NCBI RefSeq assembly: GCF_001974875.1
Contig: NZ_MTQD01000011.1
Location: 124,001 to 188,000 of the forward strand
Origin: Pseudoalteromonas sp. EB27
GTDB taxonomy: Bacteria; Pseudomonadota; Gammaproteobacteria; Enterobacterales; Alteromonadaceae
Direction: 5' to 3'
DNA: 64,000 nucleotides
In this document: one piece after another, positions 35,586-45,724 of the stretch
Layout of the letters: each line of letters starts with the position of its first letter
Numbering within the stretch: position 1 is the first letter of the stretch
Notes under the pieces: generated by a model
What the model was told of the DNA's origin: nothing
Database searches by the model: none
What the model saw: only the letters and a program-made list of their open reading frames with translations
Position numbers and translations under genes: made by a program

Positions 35586-36599
35586 TTAAATCGACTCAAG
35601 GCTATCTATTGGCCAACGCGGTTTTGTTTTCATATCAAGACTTGCGAACTGACCTGCTTTTAAACGTTGCATTCCAGCATAAGCAATCATTGCACCATTG
35701 TCGGTACAAAATTCAGTACGCGGATAAAAAACGTCGCCTTTCATACCTTTCATCACGCGTTCGAGCTGCAGGCGAAGCTGTGTATTTGCACTTACGCCAC
35801 CGGCGATTACTAAACGCTTAATACCTGTTTGTTTAAGCGCTCGCTTGCACTTAATAACCAGCGTATCAATAACCGCTGTTTGAAATGCATGCGCTATATC
35901 AGCTTTAGTTTGATCGTCGTCGTCATTTTCACGAATAGTGATTGATGCTGCAGTTTTTAAACCACTAAAACTAAAATCAAGACCTGGTTTGTCGGTCATC
36001 GGGCGAGGAAAAATAAAACGCTTCGCAACGCCTTGTTCGGCCATTTTAGCTAATCGCGGACCTCCTGGGTAGTCAAGACCAAGTAACTTAGCCGTTTTAT
36101 CAAAGGCTTCGCCTGCGGCATCATCAACTGACTCACCTAATACTTCGTATTGTCCAATACCCGCTACTTTAACCATCATGGTATGACCGCCCGATACAAG
36201 CAATGCAATAAACGGAAACTCAGGAATATTGTCTTCAAGCATCGGAGCAAGTAAATGCCCTTCCATATGATGAACAGCAACAGCTGGAATATCCCAACCG
36301 TATGCTAATGAACGACCAATAGAAGTACCTACCAATAATGCACCAACTAAACCTGGGCCTGCAGTATAAGCAATACCATCTAAATCTTCTGGGCCACAAC
36401 CTGCTTGTTCAAATGCTGCGTCTATAAGTGGTAGCGTTTTACGAACATGATCGCGCGATGCCAGTTCCGGTACTACACCGCCATAATCAGCGTGTACTTT
36501 TACCTGGCTGTATAATTGATGAGCTAACAAGCCTTTTTCGTCATCGTATATTGCAATACCTGTTTCATCACATGACGATTCAATGCCTAAAATTCGCAC
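35586..36599 (-). CDS. tsaD: tRNA threonylcarbamoyladenosine transferase TsaD
   Basis: Transfers threonylcarbamoyl to A37 of ANN-decoding tRNAs. 337 aa with ASKHA ATPase fold: [15 protein letters not shown] at the N-terminus, metal-binding HMEGH at His111/His115, [18 protein letters not shown] and the C-terminal [16 protein letters not shown]. Convergent with plsY, 11 bases apart. Confidence 0.97.
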   Translation of the reverse strand: MRILGIESSCDETGIAIYDDEKGLLAHQLYSQVKVHADYGGVVPELASRDHVRKTLPLIDAAFEQAGCGPEDLDGIAYTAGPGLVGALLVGTSIGRSLAYGWDIPAVAVHHMEGHLLAPMLEDNIPEFPFIALLVSGGHTMMVKVAGIGQYEVLGESVDDAAGEAFDKTAKLLGLDYPGGPRLAKMAEQGVAKRFIFPRPMTDKPGLDFSFSGLKTAASITIRENDDDDQTKADIAHAFQTAVIDTLVIKCKRALKQTGIKRLVIAGGVSANTQLRLQLERVMKGMKGDVFYPRTEFCTDNGAMIAYAGMQRLKAGQFASLDMKTKPRWPIDSLESI

Positions 36600-36638
36600 T
36601 GTACTTCTCCTGCCTTTAAAGTTTTTACTTCGCTGTTT

Positions 36639-37229
36639 TTATAACGTAAGACCAATATTTGTTTGACCATCTTCTAGGGCAAACTTTTTAAGTGCTTTTA
36701 CGCTATCAGAGGTGATACGCCCCATATTTTCTACAAAATCAATTAGCTCACCTAATACTTCAATTTCGTATTGCATTAATGGGTGTTCTCTTACAGCTGT
36801 GTTATCTGCAACCTCACCTTCAACCGTCATTTGATATTCAATAAAGCGTGCCACTGTTGCTTGAGATATTTTACTGACACTAATGAACTCTTGTTCATCT
36901 TGCGCCATTAGACCGTGCATTAAGCTAAGTAAAGACGTTGCGGCATCAATAGCAGGGTAAGTACCAAACATATCAAAATCAGCAAGTTCAGGAACATTCG
37001 GTTCTATTTTTTCAACTTGTTTTTCGAGATCTATTTTACTTTTAGGCAGTAATATTTTTTCCCAACAAACATTAAGCGAATTACGAAGTAAGGTTTCATC
37101 ACCAAACCCCGTTGCTTCGCTAAATAAACCGTAATTTGGCAGCATTCGCTCTATTAGAGCACTCGCTAAAACGGCTTTTTGTAAATAGTTAAGCTCTCTA
37201 ATACGCTGAAAATTATTTGCTTTAGTCAT
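36639..37229 (-). CDS. yjaG: YjaG family protein (DUF416)
   Basis: 196-aa helical cytoplasmic protein matching DUF416: LQKAVLASALIERMLPNYGLF, FGDETLLRNSLNVCWE, PAIDAATSLLSLMHGLM and VARFIEYQM. Function unknown. It overlaps the end of the DUF2007 gene by 8 bp (ATG inside AATGACTAA), indicating coupled translation. Confidence 0.9.
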   Translation of the reverse strand: MTKANNFQRIRELNYLQKAVLASALIERMLPNYGLFSEATGFGDETLLRNSLNVCWEKILLPKSKIDLEKQVEKIEPNVPELADFDMFGTYPAIDAATSLLSLMHGLMAQDEQEFISVSKISQATVARFIEYQMTVEGEVADNTAVREHPLMQYEIEVLGELIDFVENMGRITSDSVKALKKFALEDGQTNIGLTL

Positions 37230-37575
37230 TCTTTAACGTCTCACACGACCAACAAAAATCAAATGTTGATCCATTATGCTCATTACAGTTAGGGCATACC
37301 CAATCTGGAGCGGATTGTTTTACTTGTTGATAGTTTACCAATATTTGGCGCGCATGGCGCTCTTTTATCGAATAAACCTGCACACTAACTTGTGCTTGAT
37401 CAAATGGAATTTCTCCCAATGCGCCTTGGAGCATCTCACCTTTAATTTTGCATTCAATGCCACTGGTTTGTATTAAACCTTTAATAATATTAGCTTCAAG
37501 GGTATTTTCGGCTTTATAAATTGTAACCCATTGAAAAGAGCTATCAGTTGAATTTTTATTATTAATATTTTGCAA
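37222..37575 (-). CDS. DUF2007 protein with C-terminal zinc ribbon
   Basis: 117 aa. The N-terminal half is a DUF2007 domain (VTIYKAENTLEANIIKGLIQ, GIECKIKG, VQVYSIKERHARQIL), thought to be a small signalling or regulatory ligand domain. The C-terminus carries CPNC-x12-CWSC, a four-cysteine zinc ribbon at about 95-112. Cytoplasmic. Upstream member of a two-gene unit with yjaG; divergent from the DUF2721 gene. Confidence 0.85.
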   Translation of the reverse strand: MQNINNKNSTDSSFQWVTIYKAENTLEANIIKGLIQTSGIECKIKGEMLQGALGEIPFDQAQVSVQVYSIKERHARQILVNYQQVKQSAPDWVCPNCNEHNGSTFDFCWSCETLKND

Positions 37576-37679
37576 TATTCACCTCATTTATTTTGTGTGT
37601 ACAATGTCGAGTATTAGTCGACTAAACTAAACAATACATGACAGCTTTAATAGTTAGCCATATTTCACGAGGAATAAAC

Positions 37680-38102
37680 ATGACACTTACAACCCCGGGC
37701 TTACTTTTTCCGGCTATATCGCTGCTATTATTAGCCTATACAAACCGATTTTTAGTTTTAGCGCAATTAATTAGGGAGTTAAATGCACGCGAGGGTGAAT
37801 CTATACGCCCCGTTGTAGTGGCTCAAATCACCAACTTACGTAAACGAATAAACTTAATCAGAACAATGCAAGTTTATGGGGTAGCCTCTTTTTTACTGTG
37901 TACATTTTCGATGTTTGCTTTATTTATTGAATTTAATACCACGGGGATTATTTTATTCGGCATTAGCTTAGCCTGCTTAAGTTTATCGTTGTTAACGTCT
38001 TTATTTGAAATACATATCTCCTGTGATGCAATTGAAATAGAACTGCAAAGCATTGAAAACAAACCATTAAGCAACCGAATAAATAGAAATTTTGTAAAAT
38101 AA
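37680..38102 (+). CDS. DUF2721 membrane protein
   Basis: 140-aa inner-membrane protein from the ATG at 37680, which has a GAGGA ribosome site (a longer in-frame start at 37638 does not). Three hydrophobic helices: about 4-22, 57-78 and 84-105. The DUF2721 motif follows the first helix: TNRFLVLAQLIREL. Function unknown. Ends at a clear terminator. Confidence 0.85.
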   Translation: MTLTTPGLLFPAISLLLLAYTNRFLVLAQLIRELNAREGESIRPVVVAQITNLRKRINLIRTMQVYGVASFLLCTFSMFALFIEFNTTGIILFGISLACLSLSLLTSLFEIHISCDAIEIELQSIENKPLSNRINRNFVK

Positions 38103-38479
38103 ACTCCTATAGATAAAACACCCTATTATTTGTCACAATCATGTTGTAAGTACGCCCCATTTTGGGTCGTACTTTTTTATTAATTAGAACAATTGAATCC
38201 CAACCGGCTATCTAACCCACTGAGTTAAAATAACTTTGCCTAGATAGTTAATTGCAAAAATACAGACAAAACACAATAAACAACTAATTATCAATTAAAA
38301 AAGTAATACTATTTGGTCGCTTTCCTCTTTAATTAATACTAAAAGGGGGGTATCCTGCTGGAAACACGTATGAACTTGCAACCGTATTTCAATATAGAAT
38401 TTTACTAAACTTTAGAATAAAAATTAATATATTTGATGTCCGTGGTATCTGCGACTTACTTATAAAAAGGGACTATAAA
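38103..38479. other. 377-bp intergenic region upstream of the LysR gene
   Basis: Holds the terminator at 38148-38180 and the LysR promoter region. A loose inverted pair CTATCTA (38208) and TAGATAG (38241) and a G-run near 38344 are seen, but I find no gene, and the promoter cannot be pinned down. Confidence 0.5.
38148..38180 (+). terminator. Intrinsic terminator of the DUF2721 gene
   Basis: AAGTACG..CCC / GGG..CGTACTT stem with a T-run, about 45 bases past the stop. Confidence 0.85.
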
Positions 38480-39364
38480 GTGAGATTTGAACAATTAGAG
38501 CAATTTGTAGCACTTGGTGTATTACGTCATTTTAGACAAGCAGCTGAACAAACCCAGATTAGTACTTCAGCGCTGACGCGCAGCATTCAAACACTTGAAA
38601 ATGAAATGGGATATGAGTTAGTAAAACGCTCAACACGTTCAGTTAAATTAACGCCAGAAGGCGAACTTTTTCTTGAATATGCTAAAACGACTTTATCGGA
38701 ACTTGAGCTAACGAAAAAACGGATTTTTCAATCAGTAAACGGTAATGCTAATGAGAAACTGGTTATTGGTTATACCAACAAGGCAAGTGGCATAGTTCCT
38801 ATTTCTTGTGGGCAGTTTTTAGCTCAATATCCTCATATAAAAATTGAAATGCAGTTACAAGATCAGCAAGAGCTAACACGCAGACTCCAACAAGGTGAAA
38901 TAGACATAAGTGTATACTCTCAAGCTATTAACAGTATTGGCAGTGACATTCACTTACCTGATCAGCTTGTATTATTTGTTTCAAAAAACCACCCTCTTGC
39001 ACATAAAAACGATATAAGTAAGCAAAACCTTGATAGCTACCCTATGTTTGGTTGTTTCTCTCAATCTAAACAAGTGCAAACTATGCTTAATGAAGCAATC
39101 GATTCTTTAAATAAATCATCAAGTATTAAAGTGGGCAGTATTGAGCAAGTAATGGCCGGTGTAGTTAAATCAGATCACTTTGCTATTGCAAGCATTGAGC
39201 ATGCAAACACAATCGCAGAGAACTCTGAACTCGTGCAACTAAAAACAAATAAAGATTTAAATCACGAACAACTCGTTGTACAAACAAGCCAGCAAACCTC
39301 TATTACTGAACATGTAGAGCATTTACTATCGCTTATAAAGAAAGCGGGAGCTACATTTAGCTAA
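38480..39364 (+). CDS. LysR-family transcriptional regulator
   Basis: 294 aa from a GTG start with AAGGGAC upstream. The N-terminal winged HTH (RFEQLEQFVALGVLRHFRQA, then ISTSALTRSIQTLENEMGYELV) is typical; the effector-binding domain runs from about 90. Neither effector nor target is deducible: the closest genes are a DUF2721 protein and a 2OG oxygenase on the same strand. It probably regulates a distant target or its own promoter. Confidence 0.92.
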   Translation: MRFEQLEQFVALGVLRHFRQAAEQTQISTSALTRSIQTLENEMGYELVKRSTRSVKLTPEGELFLEYAKTTLSELELTKKRIFQSVNGNANEKLVIGYTNKASGIVPISCGQFLAQYPHIKIEMQLQDQQELTRRLQQGEIDISVYSQAINSIGSDIHLPDQLVLFVSKNHPLAHKNDISKQNLDSYPMFGCFSQSKQVQTMLNEAIDSLNKSSSIKVGSIEQVMAGVVKSDHFAIASIEHANTIAENSELVQLKTNKDLNHEQLVVQTSQQTSITEHVEHLLSLIKKAGATFS

Positions 39365-39374
39365 TCCAATATTT

Positions 39375-39440
39375 GAAAAAGTGCGGCGCAATAAACAGTA
39401 GCTTTAAATCGCTTTTCGGCTACACTGTCGCACCTTTTTT
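39375..39440 (+). terminator. Long terminator hairpin after the LysR gene
   Basis: AAAAAGTGCG..ACAGTAGC pairs with GCTACACTGTCGCACCTTTTTT across an irregular loop; ends in a T-run just before the 2OG oxygenase. Confidence 0.7.
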
Positions 39441-39455
39441 AAACAGCTGATGTGA

Positions 39456-40076
39456 ATGAACACACTTTTTGGTCCTGATGTCTATTTAGATGATATAGAA
39501 CGCCAAGGATACACCGTAATTCATAACGCGCTTATTGCCGATTTAGTTAACGATTTAGTTGCAGATTGTCACCGTATAAACCCCCACTTTAGCCTTGCTG
39601 GTATTGGTCGACTAAATAGCTTACAAATAGATAAAACTATTCGTACTGACAAAACTTATTGGTTTGACGGCAGCTCTCAAGCACAGCTTACGTATCAAGC
39701 AATAATGCAAAGTATAAAAACCACGTTAAATCGTAGCTTTTTTATGGGGCTATTTGATTACGAATGCCATTATGCAAAATATACACAGGGTGATTTTTAC
39801 AAAAAACACTTAGATGCATTCAAAGGTCGATCTAATCGTGTATTTACAACGGTGCTTTATTTAAATACGCCAGAGCAAGGTGGCGAACTTGTTATTTATA
39901 AACCTAAAAGTAAAGAAGTAGAAATAACGATTAAACCAACTGCTGGCACATTGGTTATGTTTGAAAGCGAACGTTTTGCTCACGAAGTACTTCCCGCAGT
40001 TGACGAACGCTACTCTATTGCTGGGTGGTTTAGAAAAAACGCCTCTATTAGCGGCATTATTGATCCGCCCAGGTAG
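39456..40076 (+). CDS. 2-oxoglutarate/Fe(II)-dependent oxygenase (SM-20/prolyl-4-hydroxylase-like)
   Basis: 206 aa, double-stranded beta-helix oxygenase. The iron triad is visible as His118 and Asp120 (KKHLDAF) and His176 (RFAHEVLP); Arg185 in ERYSIAGWFR should bind 2-oxoglutarate. VFTTVLYLNTPEQGGELVIY is the typical core strand. Homologues hydroxylate ribosomal or other proteins, but the substrate here is unknown. A short hairpin lies between it and the convergent ubiA. Confidence 0.88.
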   Translation: MNTLFGPDVYLDDIERQGYTVIHNALIADLVNDLVADCHRINPHFSLAGIGRLNSLQIDKTIRTDKTYWFDGSSQAQLTYQAIMQSIKTTLNRSFFMGLFDYECHYAKYTQGDFYKKHLDAFKGRSNRVFTTVLYLNTPEQGGELVIYKPKSKEVEITIKPTAGTLVMFESERFAHEVLPAVDERYSIAGWFRKNASISGIIDPPR

Positions 40077-40097
40077 CTCTAAATAGCGAATTTTAAC

Positions 40098-40115
40098 AGC
40101 CTTTATTAAGGCTTT
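40098..40115. terminator. Short hairpin between 2OG oxygenase and ubiA
   Basis: AGCCTT / AAGGCT with TATT loop and a short T-run on the plus strand; overlaps the ubiA stop. Weak. Confidence 0.45.
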
Positions 40116-40992
40116 AAAATGCTATTGGGTATGAAAGTAATAAGCCTATAAAGATAGCCAAACCCACATAATGGTTATTTAAAAACGCTTTAAAGCAGGC
40201 TTCTCTTTCACGTTTATGAATAAGCGTTTGTTGATATGCCAATAAACCAGCTGCTACACTCAAGCCAATGCCAAACGCGACACTTAAATGATTGCTTATA
40301 CCAATAAACGCAACCAGCGCTATAAATACAGCATTAAGTAAAAAGATAATATGTCGATCGTATTTACCAAATAAAATAGCGGTTGATTTTACCCCTATTT
40401 TTAAATCGTCATCTCTATCAACCATCGCATACATAGTGTCGTAAGCAACTGTCCAACAAATATTGGCTATAAATAATAACCATGCCTGCTGCGGTAATGC
40501 ATTTATTGAAGCCATATAGGCCATTGGAATAGCCCAACCAAATGCAGCCCCTAAAACAACTTGTGGTAATTGTGTATAGCGTTTCATAAAAGGGTAGCAA
40601 AAGGCTAAAGCCAACGCCCCAAAAGAAAGTAAAATAGTATTAAAGCTAAGCATTAATACTAAAATGAACGCAATAACTATGAGCAATAAAAATAGACTAA
40701 GAGCTTCACCACTACTAACCAGCCCTGAAGCTAGCGGCCGTTGAGCTGTGCGTTTTACCGAGCCGTCTATTTTTCTATCTGCAAAATCATTAATTACACA
40801 CCCTGCGCTACGCATAACAACAACGCCCAGTGTAAATACAATAAAGTTGAGCAAGCTCGGCATCCCACTATTAGCAAGCCATAAAGCCCAGTATGTTGGC
40901 CAAAGTAATAACAAGGTACCAATGGGCTTATCTATACGCATTAGCTGTATATAGTAAGAAATATGTTTTGGCTTTAAAGCGGCTAATTTCAT
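40114..40992 (-). CDS. ubiA: 4-hydroxybenzoate octaprenyltransferase
   Basis: Membrane prenyltransferase of ubiquinone biosynthesis. 292 aa, about nine helices, with the two Asp-rich motifs NDFADRKID (68-76) and [14 protein letters not shown] (about 192-205), plus RPLASG. Overlaps the ubiC end by ATGA, forming the ubiC-ubiA operon. Its start is well supported by the overlap. Confidence 0.97.
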   Translation of the reverse strand: MKLAALKPKHISYYIQLMRIDKPIGTLLLLWPTYWALWLANSGMPSLLNFIVFTLGVVVMRSAGCVINDFADRKIDGSVKRTAQRPLASGLVSSGEALSLFLLLIVIAFILVLMLSFNTILLSFGALALAFCYPFMKRYTQLPQVVLGAAFGWAIPMAYMASINALPQQAWLLFIANICWTVAYDTMYAMVDRDDDLKIGVKSTAILFGKYDRHIIFLLNAVFIALVAFIGISNHLSVAFGIGLSVAAGLLAYQQTLIHKREREACFKAFLNNHYVGLAIFIGLLLSYPIAF

Positions 40993-41528
40993 GAGTATAA
41001 ATATGCTCCTGGTAAAAACACTTCACACACTAAAAATTTATATTCTTTGAGGGAAAATACACTTCGACGCCCTAGTAAGTTTTTCTCGGGTAGGTTTAAT
41101 TTTGCAACTAATTGCTGAACGGGGTGCTTGGCATCAAAATAAGCAATTTCTATATCCGTGCGTTTTAGTGCTGGGTCTTGAAAAATCACATCACCAAGAG
41201 GTCGTTCACCCATATTGTGCAAAGGATTGCTCGAATCATTTTTAGGAAGCCAGCTTTGTGCGTACACCATAGGTTTATTATCGCACAATAAGAGTACTTC
41301 TCGATTAATCGCTGTTTTAGCTGCGCTGTTTAGTAGTAACTTTTGCTCTAGGCTTAAAGTAAATAACTGCTCGCTTAATACTCTTACACTAAAAATTTGT
41401 GATTTACTTTTTAATTTAGCAGTTAAAGAATTAGGTTCAAAAAGCCATTCTTGCTCTAGAGGAGATAAATCACTTACATATGAAGTGGACTGCCAATTAG
41501 CAGATATAGACAGAGGATAAGTAATCAC
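40989..41528 (-). CDS. ubiC: Chorismate pyruvate-lyase UbiC
   Basis: Releases pyruvate from chorismate to give 4-hydroxybenzoate, the first ubiquinone-specific step. 179 aa from a GTG start at 41526-41528; a weak GAG stands before it. Fold and key residues match: [26 protein letters not shown] (substrate Arg) and the C-terminal [12 protein letters not shown] (active-site Glu). Cotranscribed with ubiA. Confidence 0.9.
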   Translation of the reverse strand: MITYPLSISANWQSTSYVSDLSPLEQEWLFEPNSLTAKLKSKSQIFSVRVLSEQLFTLSLEQKLLLNSAAKTAINREVLLLCDNKPMVYAQSWLPKNDSSNPLHNMGERPLGDVIFQDPALKRTDIEIAYFDAKHPVQQLVAKLNLPEKNLLGRRSVFSLKEYKFLVCEVFLPGAYLYS

Positions 41529-41682
41529 AATAGCTCAACAAAATAAAAAACAACGAGATGATACCATTGCCAAAGCTTTTGAAAAAGTGATGTTTTATAA
41601 CCATAAATAATTGCTTGGCGCTGTTTATTACCCACTATTAAGTATAAACTATTTGTAACAAGTTTTAAGAAACGCTTTAAAT

Positions 41683-42081
41683 ATGAAAAAAATAGTATAC
41701 GCAGGTCTTTTTACGTTCTTTGTAAGCGTCATAAGCTTTACAGCCCGTGCTGAATCTACAGTTGGTTATTTTGGTTTTGAGCCAGATATAATCACCAACT
41801 ACATTGGCGCATCGAGTAAAAAAATGGGCTATGTGCGTGTAACTATTGATTTAATGCTTACTGATACTTCTGATATTGCAGTCGTTGAACATCACACGCC
41901 ATTACTTCGTGATGCCCTAGTAGAGATTTTATCTAAAGAGCCTGAAGAAAAAATAAAATCCCTTACTGGCCGTGAAGAAATACGCGCAAAGTGCGCCGAA
42001 AAACTAAAAAGCCTTTTAAAAGAAGAAACAGGACAAGAGATCATCCGTGAAGTCTTGTTCACTAAATATTTATATCATTAG
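41683..42081 (+). CDS. FliL-like protein, secreted/periplasmic
   Basis: 132 aa. The C-terminal ~100 residues match the FliL domain: YVRVTIDLMLTD, VEHHTPLLRDALVEILSKE and IREVLFTKYLYH at the end. FliL normally anchors in the inner membrane at the flagellar stator; here the N-terminus is a cleavable signal peptide (cut after about residue 23, ARA) and no flagellar genes are nearby. It is an orphan FliL paralogue of unclear partner. Terminated by a hairpin overlapping its stop. Confidence 0.8.
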   Translation: MKKIVYAGLFTFFVSVISFTARAESTVGYFGFEPDIITNYIGASSKKMGYVRVTIDLMLTDTSDIAVVEHHTPLLRDALVEILSKEPEEKIKSLTGREEIRAKCAEKLKSLLKEETGQEIIREVLFTKYLYH

Positions 42082-42106
42082 TATTTAACGTTTTACGTTA
42101 AATACT
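42080..42106. terminator. 12-bp hairpin overlapping the stops of FliL-like and glpG genes
   Basis: AGTATTTAACGT / ACGTTAAATACT with TTT loop, perfect, spanning the ends of two convergent genes. No strong T-run, so terminator activity is uncertain. Confidence 0.5.
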
Positions 42107-42903
42107 TTGGCGGTATAAGCAAAAGCCATACCGCTAACTAATCCGCCTAAGTGCGCCCAATTAGCCATACCTACAAACAATACATCTGCAAACCCTAGCA
42201 CTAACCAAATCAACATAAAACCAACAATAGCCGTACTAACCAACGCAGGTTTGTTCGGATTTAAAAAGCTATGAATCCAACAAAAACCAAGTAACCCATA
42301 TACTACGCCACTCAAACCGCCAAAGTTGGGACCAACCATTAGGTATTGCGCCCAATTACTAATAAGTGCAGTCACTAAAAACAAACCTATTAAGCTGAGT
42401 TTTCCGCATTGCTTTTCTATATTGTCGCCAAGCGACATCCACCAAATTAAATTAAACACAATATGCATCGCACTAAAGTGTACGAGCGCGGGCGTTAACC
42501 AACTTAAAGGCTGCGAAGGTTTAAACTGCATCATAGTGTAAATGGTCTCAAAACCACCTAGTAAAAAAGCAAAATAAATTATAACGCTTACAATACTTAC
42601 GGTTTGATTTAACCAGCTGAGTGCTTTAAAACGGGCTATTAGATTAAGTGATTGCCCTTGATATTTAAGCGGCGATTGCGTGCTGCCTACATCCCAAGAT
42701 GCTTGCAGGTATTTTTCATGATTAGGGTTTTGTGTAAATTCAGCCCATAGAGGCTGAACTTGATGAAAGTCCTCTTCAAGCACACTAACAATAACATTAC
42801 TGCCATCTGCTGAATCTAATTGCCCTTTCAAACCTTGGCTTTTTAAATAATCTATAAAGCCCTGTGCGGCGCGCGGGTTATTTAAACTGCCAAGCTCTAT
42901 CAT
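42085..42903 (-). CDS. glpG: Rhomboid intramembrane serine protease GlpG
   Basis: 272 aa from the ATG at 42901-42903, which overlaps the glpE stop (ATGA); a 33-base longer reading is out of keeping with the family. N-terminal cytosolic domain (about 1-80), six membrane helices, catalytic Ser198 in GGLSGVVYG and His251 in NWAHLGG. Cleaves membrane proteins in quality control. The glpE-glpG pair matches E. coli, but glpR and glpD are absent. Confidence 0.95.
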   Translation of the reverse strand: MIELGSLNNPRAAQGFIDYLKSQGLKGQLDSADGSNVIVSVLEEDFHQVQPLWAEFTQNPNHEKYLQASWDVGSTQSPLKYQGQSLNLIARFKALSWLNQTVSIVSVIIYFAFLLGGFETIYTMMQFKPSQPLSWLTPALVHFSAMHIVFNLIWWMSLGDNIEKQCGKLSLIGLFLVTALISNWAQYLMVGPNFGGLSGVVYGLLGFCWIHSFLNPNKPALVSTAIVGFMLIWLVLGFADVLFVGMANWAHLGGLVSGMAFAYTAKVFNVKR

Positions 42904-43217
42904 CGCTCTACTTTCTCGCTGTAAGCTACTTCCCAAGCGGTAAAACCACCATCCATGCTATAAACATCTTCAAAGCCTTGCTCAACTAAATAACTAGCTG
43001 CGCCCTGAGAGCTCATACCGTGGTAACACACAATAATAATTGGCTGATCGAATTCTTTTTCCATCATAAATTGTGCAATATTACCGTTAGAAAGTGCTTC
43101 TGAGCCAGGAATACGACCAGCTTGATACGAATTAGGATCGCGAATATCTGCAATTACAACGTCTTCTTTATCTAGAAGCTCTAACGTTTGCGCTATAGAA
43201 ATGTGTTTAAATGCCAT
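42900..43217 (-). CDS. glpE: Thiosulfate sulfurtransferase GlpE
   Basis: 105-aa single-domain rhodanese. Active Cys64 sits in the loop CYHGMSS; VVIADIRDPNSYQAGRIPGS and the C-terminal VYSMDGGFTAWE are rhodanese signatures. Transfers sulfane sulfur from thiosulfate. Overlaps glpG by ATGA. A strong terminator precedes it, separating it from tdh. Confidence 0.95.
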   Translation of the reverse strand: MAFKHISIAQTLELLDKEDVVIADIRDPNSYQAGRIPGSEALSNGNIAQFMMEKEFDQPIIIVCYHGMSSQGAASYLVEQGFEDVYSMDGGFTAWEVAYSEKVER

Positions 43218-43241
43218 TGAAGTCTCTTTAATTAATAGTAT

Positions 43242-43266
43242 AAAAAAGGCGGCTAAAGCCGCCCTT
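43242..43266. terminator. Intrinsic terminator of tdh
   Basis: GGCGGCTAAAGCCGCC hairpin followed on the minus strand by TTTTTTA; about 20 bases past the tdh stop. Confidence 0.85.
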
Positions 43267-43285
43267 CTTGTAATTTAGTGAGGAA

Positions 43286-44311
43286 CTAATCCCAGTTTAA
43301 AATTACTTTACCTGACTGACCTGAAATCATCATATCAAAGCCAGCTTGGAAGTCATCCACAGAATACTGATGTGTAATGATTGGGTTCAAATCAAGACCA
43401 GATTGAATCAAGCTTGCCATTTTGTACCACGTTTCGAACATTTCGCGACCGTAAATACCTTTAATCACTAAACCTTTAAAAATAACTTGGTTCCAGTCAA
43501 CTGCCATATCTGATGGTGGAATACCTAGCATGGCAATTTTACCGCCGTGGTTCATGTTATTAAGCATTGAATTAAACGCGCTTGGCACACCTGACATTTC
43601 AAGGCCAATATCAAAGCCCTCTGTCATACCTAAGTCTTTTATTACGTCTTCAAGCTTTTCGCTTGCCACGTTTACAGCACGTGAAGCACCCATTTTACGT
43701 GCTAAATCTAGGCGATATTCGTTTACGTCGGTAATAACAACGTGGCGAGCACCCACGTGTTTTGCTACAGCTGCTGCCATAATACCAATTGGGCCTGCAC
43801 CAGTAATAAGTACATCTTCGCCAACTAAGTCGAATGATAATGCGGTATGAACTGCATTACCAAACGGGTCAAAAATAGAAGCCAGTTCATCAGAAATATT
43901 ATCTGGAATTTTAAATGCGTTAAATGCAGGAATAACTAAATATTCGGCAAACGCGCCTTCACGGTTTACACCCACACCCGTTGTATTACGGCATAAATGT
44001 ACGCGCCCTGCACGGCAATTTCGACAATGACCACAGGTAATATGACCTTCACCCGACACGCGGTCGCCAACATTAAAGCCACGAACTTCCTGGCCCATAT
44101 CAACGACTTCACCAACATATTCGTGACCAACAACCATTGGAGTAGGAATAGTTTTGCTTGCCCATTCATCCCATTTGTAAATATGTACGTCGGTACCACA
44201 AATAGCTGTTTTACGAATTTTAATTAGTAAGTCGTTATGACCCACTTCTGGCTTTGGCGCATCTGTCATCCAAATGCCCGGTTCTGCTTTTAATTTAGAT
44301 AATGCTTTCAT
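43286..44311 (-). CDS. tdh: L-threonine 3-dehydrogenase
   Basis: NAD-dependent zinc enzyme; oxidises threonine to 2-amino-3-oxobutanoate. 341 aa with catalytic zinc Cys in [14 protein letters not shown] (about 38-51), structural zinc Cys4 [15 protein letters not shown] (about 93-107), GHE motif and Rossmann [10 protein letters not shown] (about 170-179). Downstream of kbl in the standard threonine-degradation pair, although a hairpin lies between them. Confidence 0.97.
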   Translation of the reverse strand: MKALSKLKAEPGIWMTDAPKPEVGHNDLLIKIRKTAICGTDVHIYKWDEWASKTIPTPMVVGHEYVGEVVDMGQEVRGFNVGDRVSGEGHITCGHCRNCRAGRVHLCRNTTGVGVNREGAFAEYLVIPAFNAFKIPDNISDELASIFDPFGNAVHTALSFDLVGEDVLITGAGPIGIMAAAVAKHVGARHVVITDVNEYRLDLARKMGASRAVNVASEKLEDVIKDLGMTEGFDIGLEMSGVPSAFNSMLNNMNHGGKIAMLGIPPSDMAVDWNQVIFKGLVIKGIYGREMFETWYKMASLIQSGLDLNPIITHQYSVDDFQAGFDMMISGQSGKVILNWD

Positions 44312-44329
44312 AATTCACACTCAACTAAA

Positions 44330-44352
44330 AAACCGAAGCAAGGCTTCGGTTT
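44330..44352. terminator. Hairpin between kbl and tdh
   Basis: AAACCGAAGC / GCTTCGGTTT, followed on the minus strand by a TTTTTT run. Likely a partial terminator or attenuator within the kbl-tdh transcript; full termination would require a separate tdh promoter. Confidence 0.7.
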
Positions 44353-44361
44353 AAAATAAAA

Positions 44362-45555
44362 TTAAATAACGCCCATTTCTTTACCAATGCGGGTAAATGC
44401 ATCAATAGCAATATCGAGTTGCTCAATGCTATGCGCTGCTGAAATTTGTGTACGAATACGCGCTTGCCCTTTTGGCACTACTGGGAATGAAAAACCAGTG
44501 ACGTAAATGCCTTCAGCAAGTAGTTTATCAGCCATTAACGAGGCTACTTTTGCATCTCCTAGCATTACTGGGATGATTGCATGATCTTTACCTGCACACG
44601 TAAAACCAACAGCTTCCATTTGCTCACGGAAATATTTAGCATTTGACCAAAGTTTAGCGCGAAGCTCGCCGCCATTTTCTAGCATTTCAAGTACTTTAAT
44701 CGATGCAGTAACAATTGAAGGGGCTAATGAGTTTGAGAACAAGTATGGGCGTGAACGCTGACGTAACCATTCAACAATTTCTTTTTTACCCGATGTATAA
44801 CCACCTGATGCGCCGCCTAGCGCTTTACCTAATGTACCGGTGATAATATCTACACGATCTAATACATTACAGTACTCTGGTGTACCTTTACCGTTTTCGC
44901 CAACAAAGCCAACAGCATGAGAGTCATCAACCATTACAAGTGCATCGTATTTATCAGCTAGGTCGCACACAGCTTCTAAATTACAGATAACACCGTCCAT
45001 AGAAAACACGCCATCGGTAGCAATTAGTTTAGTTTTAGCACCGGCTTCATCAGCTGCAATAAGCTGCTTTTCAAGATCAGCCATGTCGTTATTTGCATAA
45101 CGGAAACGTTTAGCTTTACACAAACGTACACCATCTATAATTGATGCATGGTTTAATGAATCAGAAATAATAGCGTCTTCTGCGCCTAAAATAGTTTCAA
45201 ACAAACCGGTGTTTGCATCAAAACACGAAGAATATAGAATGGTGTCTTCAGTTTCTAAAAACTCACTGATTTTTTTCTCTAGTGTTTTATGAATATCTTG
45301 CGTACCACAAATAAAACGAACAGACGCCACACCAAAACCATGATTATTTAGACCGTTTTGCGCAGCTTCAATTAGCTCTGGGCTATTAGCTAAACCTAAG
45401 TAGTTATTAGCACAAAAGTTGATTACTTTACCTGACGCAACTTCGATTTGAGCTTGCTGCTGAGATTTAATAATACGTTCGCTTTTATACAAACCTTCGG
45501 TTTTTACGTCTTCAATTTGCTGTTGTAGCTGGCTAAAAAAAGCAGATGCTCTCAT
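44362..45555 (-). CDS. kbl: 2-amino-3-ketobutyrate CoA ligase
   Basis: PLP enzyme splitting 2-amino-3-oxobutanoate with CoA into glycine and acetyl-CoA. I use the ATG at 45553-45555 (397 aa, [18 protein letters not shown]) with GGAG 7 bases upstream; a 13-residue longer reading is unlikely. PLP-lysine motif [15 protein letters not shown] is near 240-254 and the [16 protein letters not shown] substrate loop is near 205-220. Confidence 0.96.
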   Translation of the reverse strand: MRASAFFSQLQQQIEDVKTEGLYKSERIIKSQQQAQIEVASGKVINFCANNYLGLANSPELIEAAQNGLNNHGFGVASVRFICGTQDIHKTLEKKISEFLETEDTILYSSCFDANTGLFETILGAEDAIISDSLNHASIIDGVRLCKAKRFRYANNDMADLEKQLIAADEAGAKTKLIATDGVFSMDGVICNLEAVCDLADKYDALVMVDDSHAVGFVGENGKGTPEYCNVLDRVDIITGTLGKALGGASGGYTSGKKEIVEWLRQRSRPYLFSNSLAPSIVTASIKVLEMLENGGELRAKLWSNAKYFREQMEAVGFTCAGKDHAIIPVMLGDAKVASLMADKLLAEGIYVTGFSFPVVPKGQARIRTQISAAHSIEQLDIAIDAFTRIGKEMGVI

Positions 45556-45724
45556 CTGTGTTCTCCATTTATTTGAACGGGTAAACAACCACATTTAAGC
45601 GACTGTTTATTATGGGGGGTATTGTAAAAGTTTAATGGGGAAAATGCACGGTTTGCAGTTCGTCGCAAACGCCCTAAACTGGAAGGAATTCCTGCCAGTT
45701 TACAGGCTAATCTGTTTAGTTTAT

